Below are positions 63,761-64,000 of a stretch of 64,000 nt of DNA, piece after piece. The stretch's first letter is position 1; every line of letters starts with the position of its first letter. The DNA lies in assembly GCA_028274465.1 (NCBI GenBank), contig CM051455.1, positions 70,228,985 through 70,292,984 of the forward strand, written 5' to 3'. Below the pieces are notes generated by a model, which saw nothing but the letters and a program-made list of their open reading frames with translations, did not search any database and was not told the DNA's origin. The translations under genes and the position numbers were made by a program. The DNA is from Plantago ovata. Taxonomy: Eukaryota; Streptophyta; Magnoliopsida; Lamiales; Plantaginaceae.

Positions 63761-64000
63761 TACTTTAGAATATTAATTGAGTTTGACAGGTCCCTTTTAC
63801 AATACTTTAGAACACTAACCATGTTCTATGATCTATTGTATAATACTTTAGAATACTAATTAGGTTTGGTTGGTCTATTCTTCCATACTTAAGAACACCA
63901 ACTGCGTTGCATGGATCTATTCATAATACTTTGAAACACTAATTATATTCGGTGGATTTATTTGATAATACTTTGAAACACAAACTGTAATTGGCGGGTT
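63761..64000. repeat. 42-bp minisatellite running off the right edge
   Basis: Six units of 41-42 bp, each starting TACTTTAGAA or TACTTTGAAA, at 63761, 63803, 63844, 63886, 63927 and 63969 (approximate). The units share their first 20 bases better than the rest. Confidence 0.85.

Overview
The window looks like a heterochromatic or intergenic segment of a flowering-plant (probably eudicot) nuclear genome. The evidence is Ty1/copia and Ty3/gypsy LTR retrotransposons with plant-type tRNA-Met and tRNA-Asp primer sites, a Cassandra array (a plant-only TRIM carrying a 5S promoter), a CACTA transposon, a Helitron-like element and Stowaway/SINE-like remnants. I see only one recognisable piece of an ordinary host gene, an MMTAG2-like exon at 62957-63051. 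Genus cannot be told from the sequence. Names Copia-A to Copia-D, Gyp-1 and Gyp-2 are mine.

Nested block 1-34971 (minus-strand host element Copia-A). Copia-A starts at its 5' LTR (34720-34971) and is read leftwards. It is split by three insertions, each with its own 5-bp target duplication: Gyp-2 (23645-33192, CATTG), a solo LTR of Copia-B (21284-23375, GGGAA) and an 18.7-kb composite (2126-20808, AATAC). Removing each insertion with one duplication copy restores the Copia-A reading frame across the join, which proves the nesting. Its 3' half ends near 1322 against a leader fragment of a second Copia-B copy that runs off the left edge.

The composite 2126-20808 combines: (i) 15 Cassandra LTRs in tandem (2126-8495), organised as an exact 899-bp higher-order repeat; (ii) a nearly intact chromovirus, Gyp-1 (plus strand, gag-pol 10497-15040, 3' LTR 15052-17583), with inverted LTR and leader fragments on both sides; (iii) a further Cassandra LTR spliced between primer-binding sites; and (iv) a complete inverted Gyp-1 LTR (18227-20808). 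One end of the integrated unit is a Cassandra LTR and the other a Gyp-1 LTR, yet they share a single target duplication. This suggests Cassandra nucleic acid was packaged and integrated by the chromovirus machinery.

34972-44813: a short unassigned stretch; a complete but decayed Copia-C (35236-40794, duplication CATGA); an unassigned flank; and a non-autonomous Helitron-like element (about 41730-44421) holding 300-bp tandem repeats and a MITE-like inverted repeat.

44814-55580: an LTR of a fourth copia (Copia-D) split by a full-length Copia-B (45522-55329, duplication CAATT). The Copia-B gag-pol frame has only one stop codon (UGA). Its leader has four hairpins with a constant loop and covarying stems. 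The same block lies inside an intron of the CACTA transposon (56170-62097), which encodes a shortened TNP2 transposase and a multi-exon Ptta/En/Spm protein. The right end (62101-64000) has the MMTAG2-like exon fragment and a 42-bp minisatellite.
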